64,000 nucleotides of DNA from contig JAQWJE010000043.1 of assembly GCA_029248525.1 (NCBI GenBank), positions 214,639 to 278,638 on the forward strand, in the 5' to 3' direction. The translations under genes were made by a program, and so were the position numbers. Positions 62,352 to 64,000 of the stretch are shown in pieces (the stretch's first letter is position 1; each line of letters starts with the position of its first letter). The notes beneath the pieces are model-generated. The model did not search any database, had not been told where the DNA came from, and saw only the letters and a program-made list of their open reading frames with translations. This DNA comes from Candidatus Binatia bacterium. GTDB lineage: Bacteria > Desulfobacterota > Binatia > UBA12015.

Positions 62352-63482
62352 CTACTCGGCAAAACCCACCATCTTTGTATCGCCACGAAACGGCAAACCT
62401 TGCTCCTGGTTCGGCATAAGCGGCAGGTCGTTTTCTTGCCACAGCGGACCCCAACAACCGTGGCGCTCCAGCAGCACTCGGCCTGCGGCCTGTGCGCTGG
62501 CGGGCATTCGCTCATAATGCAAACGCAGTTCCGCGAGGCACCAGACGCGATAGCGTGAATAGCGCGCACCGCGAAATTGCGCCCCGCCCAGATTCACATC
62601 AAAGCGCTTTTTTCCCGCGCGGACAGCCGCCACATTCGCGTTGAGGTACGGCAGGTAGGTGCCCCCGATCTCGTCGAGCAGCGGGCCGAAATCCTCCGGG
62701 ATCCCGTCGCGCAGCGTGCCGCGACACTCCGCGATCCGCGTTTTCCAAAGCCGCGCGACCCACTCCAGAACCGAGGGTGCGTGCCTTCGAAGGATCTCCA
62801 GAGGCAAGGGATCAAGGGCGAAATGCCGAAAGAACGGGCCGGCGAAACCGATATCTGCGAGCGTGGGGCGGTCGCCCAAAAGGAATGGGCGATCTTGAAA
62901 GATCGTCTCGAGCGCCCGCAGGAGACGATGGTAATCGGCTTCGACAGCGGCAACGCTGGCCTCATGGATCCCGTCGCCGGCGGTATAACCGGATCGCTGG
63001 CGACGTCGCAGATAACGCCATTTCAAACCCATCGGCGCCGGCACCTCGCGCAAGCAGGTCCTGGCAAGGTGCCAGGCCGCAAACCGCGAGCCCTCCTCGG
63101 AATACCATCGGTAATGCATCGCGGGGCGCCACCACCACTCGTCGGCCCAGTCTTCCAGGAAATAACATAGAAAGGCCTGCAAGGGATCCACGGGGAGAAG
63201 ACCATCTTCCGGGAACTGCGCCTCGAACCATTGAATCATCTTGGTCGTATCCGTCATCCAGCGGCCATCGGCCAACTCGACGGTGGGCATCTGGGTGACA
63301 CCGACCTCACGTTTGCGAATTTTCTCGTCACGCGGAAACTGCATATTACGCAATTCGTAAGGAATTCCGCGCACACGAAAGTAGTTCTCCATCTTCCCGG
63401 TGAAGTAGGAGATATCCGAGCCCGAGAGCACAACCGGCAAGAGCGCACCCTCGCGAGAATTCCCGGTCGTCAAATCCGCCAC
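62352..63482 (-). CDS. Long GST-like protein, paralogue of the 15,310 gene
   Basis: 376 residues. A glutaredoxin/GST-like N-terminal domain (residues about 14-90) has ISYFTGKMENYFRVRGIPYEL and VTQMPTVELADG. The alpha-helical domain contains the block RPAMHYRWYSEE, which is also found in the 15,310 protein, and FLLGDRPTLADIGFAGPFFRHF. A C-terminal extension of about 110 residues follows (AQFRGARYSRYRVWCLAELR). Length and layout match the paralogue but not ordinary GSTs. A glutathione-dependent or thiol-linked enzyme is likely, the substrate unknown. It is upstream of the membrane-anchored protein gene and probably in the same transcript. Confidence 0.85.
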   Translation of the reverse strand: MADLTTGNSREGALLPVVLSGSDISYFTGKMENYFRVRGIPYELRNMQFPRDEKIRKREVGVTQMPTVELADGRWMTDTTKMIQWFEAQFPEDGLLPVDPLQAFLCYFLEDWADEWWWRPAMHYRWYSEEGSRFAAWHLARTCLREVPAPMGLKWRYLRRRQRSGYTAGDGIHEASVAAVEADYHRLLRALETIFQDRPFLLGDRPTLADIGFAGPFFRHFALDPLPLEILRRHAPSVLEWVARLWKTRIAECRGTLRDGIPEDFGPLLDEIGGTYLPYLNANVAAVRAGKKRFDVNLGGAQFRGARYSRYRVWCLAELRLHYERMPASAQAAGRVLLERHGCWGPLWQENDLPLMPNQEQGLPFRGDTKMVGFAE

Positions 63483-63613
63483 CGCGTCATTCCCGAATCC
63501 GGATAGGCCTCGAGAATCACCTCGTGACTCGCTCCGGACTGCGCTTCGGATCGCGTATCAGTTCGCACCTCATCGTCCGGCGGAGGCAGAGAGTCGGGCC
63601 GATTCACCTGTAC

Positions 63614-64000
63614 TCACGCGGCATCATGGGACTTCTCGAAGACAAAGCCGTCATAGTCCTGAGCTGCCACGTCCGCGATGCGCTGATAATAGATCGACCC
63701 GCCAAGATACGCCGAGAAGTAGCGCGGCTTGCCCGGAATATTCGCCCCCGTCCACCAGGAATCCGTGCGCGGGAAAAGCGTGAAGCTGGCAAGAGTCGTG
63801 ACCTCTTCGGCCCAGGCGTCTTCGCTGGCCGTGGAGGCCTCCACGGCACCGAGGTTCTGATCGCGCAGACGCTGCACGAGATCACCCACCCAGCCCATCT
63901 GTCGCTCGGCTCCGAGCGGCATATTGTAAAAAACGCCCGGCGAACCGGGTCCATGAATCATGAAGAGGTTCGGGAAGCCACTGATCGTCAGGCCCAGGTA
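63614..64000 (-). CDS. C-terminal part of a Baeyer-Villiger-type flavin monooxygenase (truncated by the window end)
   Basis: Only the C-terminal portion is inside the window; the reading frame is open to the right edge with no stop, so the 5' end lies beyond it. The upstream codons read GLTISGFPNLF and continue into MIHGPGSPGVFYNMPLGAE, which is the conserved C-terminal block of Baeyer-Villiger monooxygenases (NLF..GPGSP). Further on, WWTGANIPGKPRYFSAYLGG also matches the family. Such enzymes use FAD and NADPH to insert oxygen next to a ketone. The catalytic fingerprint lies outside the window, so cofactor residues cannot be checked. The substrate is unknown. Confidence 0.92.
   Translation of the reverse strand, partial: YLGLTISGFPNLFMIHGPGSPGVFYNMPLGAERQMGWVGDLVQRLRDQNLGAVEASTASEDAWAEEVTTLASFTLFPRTDSWWTGANIPGKPRYFSAYLGGSIYYQRIADVAAQDYDGFVFEKSHDAA

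Noticed and set aside
1..64000. tRNA, rRNA, transposase, integrase or phage genes
   Set aside because: I looked for these while reading both strands and recognised none; small RNAs cannot be excluded by eye.

Overview
The window is G+C-rich by eye (roughly 60%), densely coding on both strands, and holds no rRNA, tRNA, CRISPR array, transposase or integrase that I can see. Forty-five protein genes are supported, with two cut by the window edges, plus one doubtful small ORF. The gene content suggests an uncultured deltaproteobacterial or Myxococcota/Binatota-type bacterium: many lipoproteins and exported Cys-rich proteins with CGDG...CDDG repeats, two cytochrome P450s, several GSTs, sulfotransferases, CaiB, PhyH, a Baeyer-Villiger monooxygenase tail, a haloalkane dehalogenase and Pro/Thr-rich linkers. 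The taxonomic guess is an inference from gene families; no marker gene is present to fix it.

Layout. 0-6 kb: tail of a Cys-rich exported protein, two unrelated L,D-transpeptidases facing each other, a GlsB/YeaQ membrane protein, a sulfotransferase, a lipoprotein esterase and HtpX. 6-8.7 kb: a haem-motif lipoprotein and a tightly coupled tetR-P450 pair. 8.9-13.7 kb: two consecutive secreted paralogues; the second carries an extra N-terminal module and a CGDG-repeat stalk. 13.9-18.9 kb: cupin, YaaA, a long GST-like protein and a penicillin-acylase-type lipoprotein. 19-30.2 kb: three very large secreted proteins on one strand that share lectin-like modules; one has a possible TULIP/BPI-like core, one a GxGYxYP glycosidase-like domain, and one a 17-unit Cys-rich stalk whose DNA includes seven 93-bp tandem repeats. 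30.2-40 kb: a lipoprotein, a sulfotransferase, a DUF1214-like protein, a methyltransferase, acetoacetate-CoA ligase, a DUF1330-haloalkane dehalogenase fusion, a P450 and a GST. 40-44.7 kb: a methyltransferase plus two glycosyltransferases in a compact operon, then a glycerophosphodiesterase. 44.9-53.7 kb: a di-haem oxidoreductase with a carbohydrate-binding-like head, an orphan molybdopterin oxidoreductase, a VOC protein, CaiB and a large hydrolase-like lipoprotein. 53.9-64 kb: a monooxygenase-like membrane protein, a four-module GH19 chitinase with an EGF-like tail, a sugar-dehydrogenase/cytochrome c fusion, PhyH, small lipoproteins, a second long GST-like protein and a BVMO C-terminus.

How the genes may work together (inference). 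One theme is a secreted carbohydrate-contacting apparatus: lectins, GxGYxYP, chitinase, GSDH and Cys-rich stalks. A distinctive Cys-rich helical domain clearly links the 25,962-30,143 protein with the chitinase at 54,801, and probably also the protein at 19,074. The other theme is oxidation and activation of lipophilic or halogenated organics: P450s, haloalkane dehalogenase, BVMO, GSTs, PhyH, CaiB and acetoacetate-CoA ligase. The best candidate for something undescribed is the 19-30 kb lectin/stalk cluster together with its shared Cys-rich helical domain.
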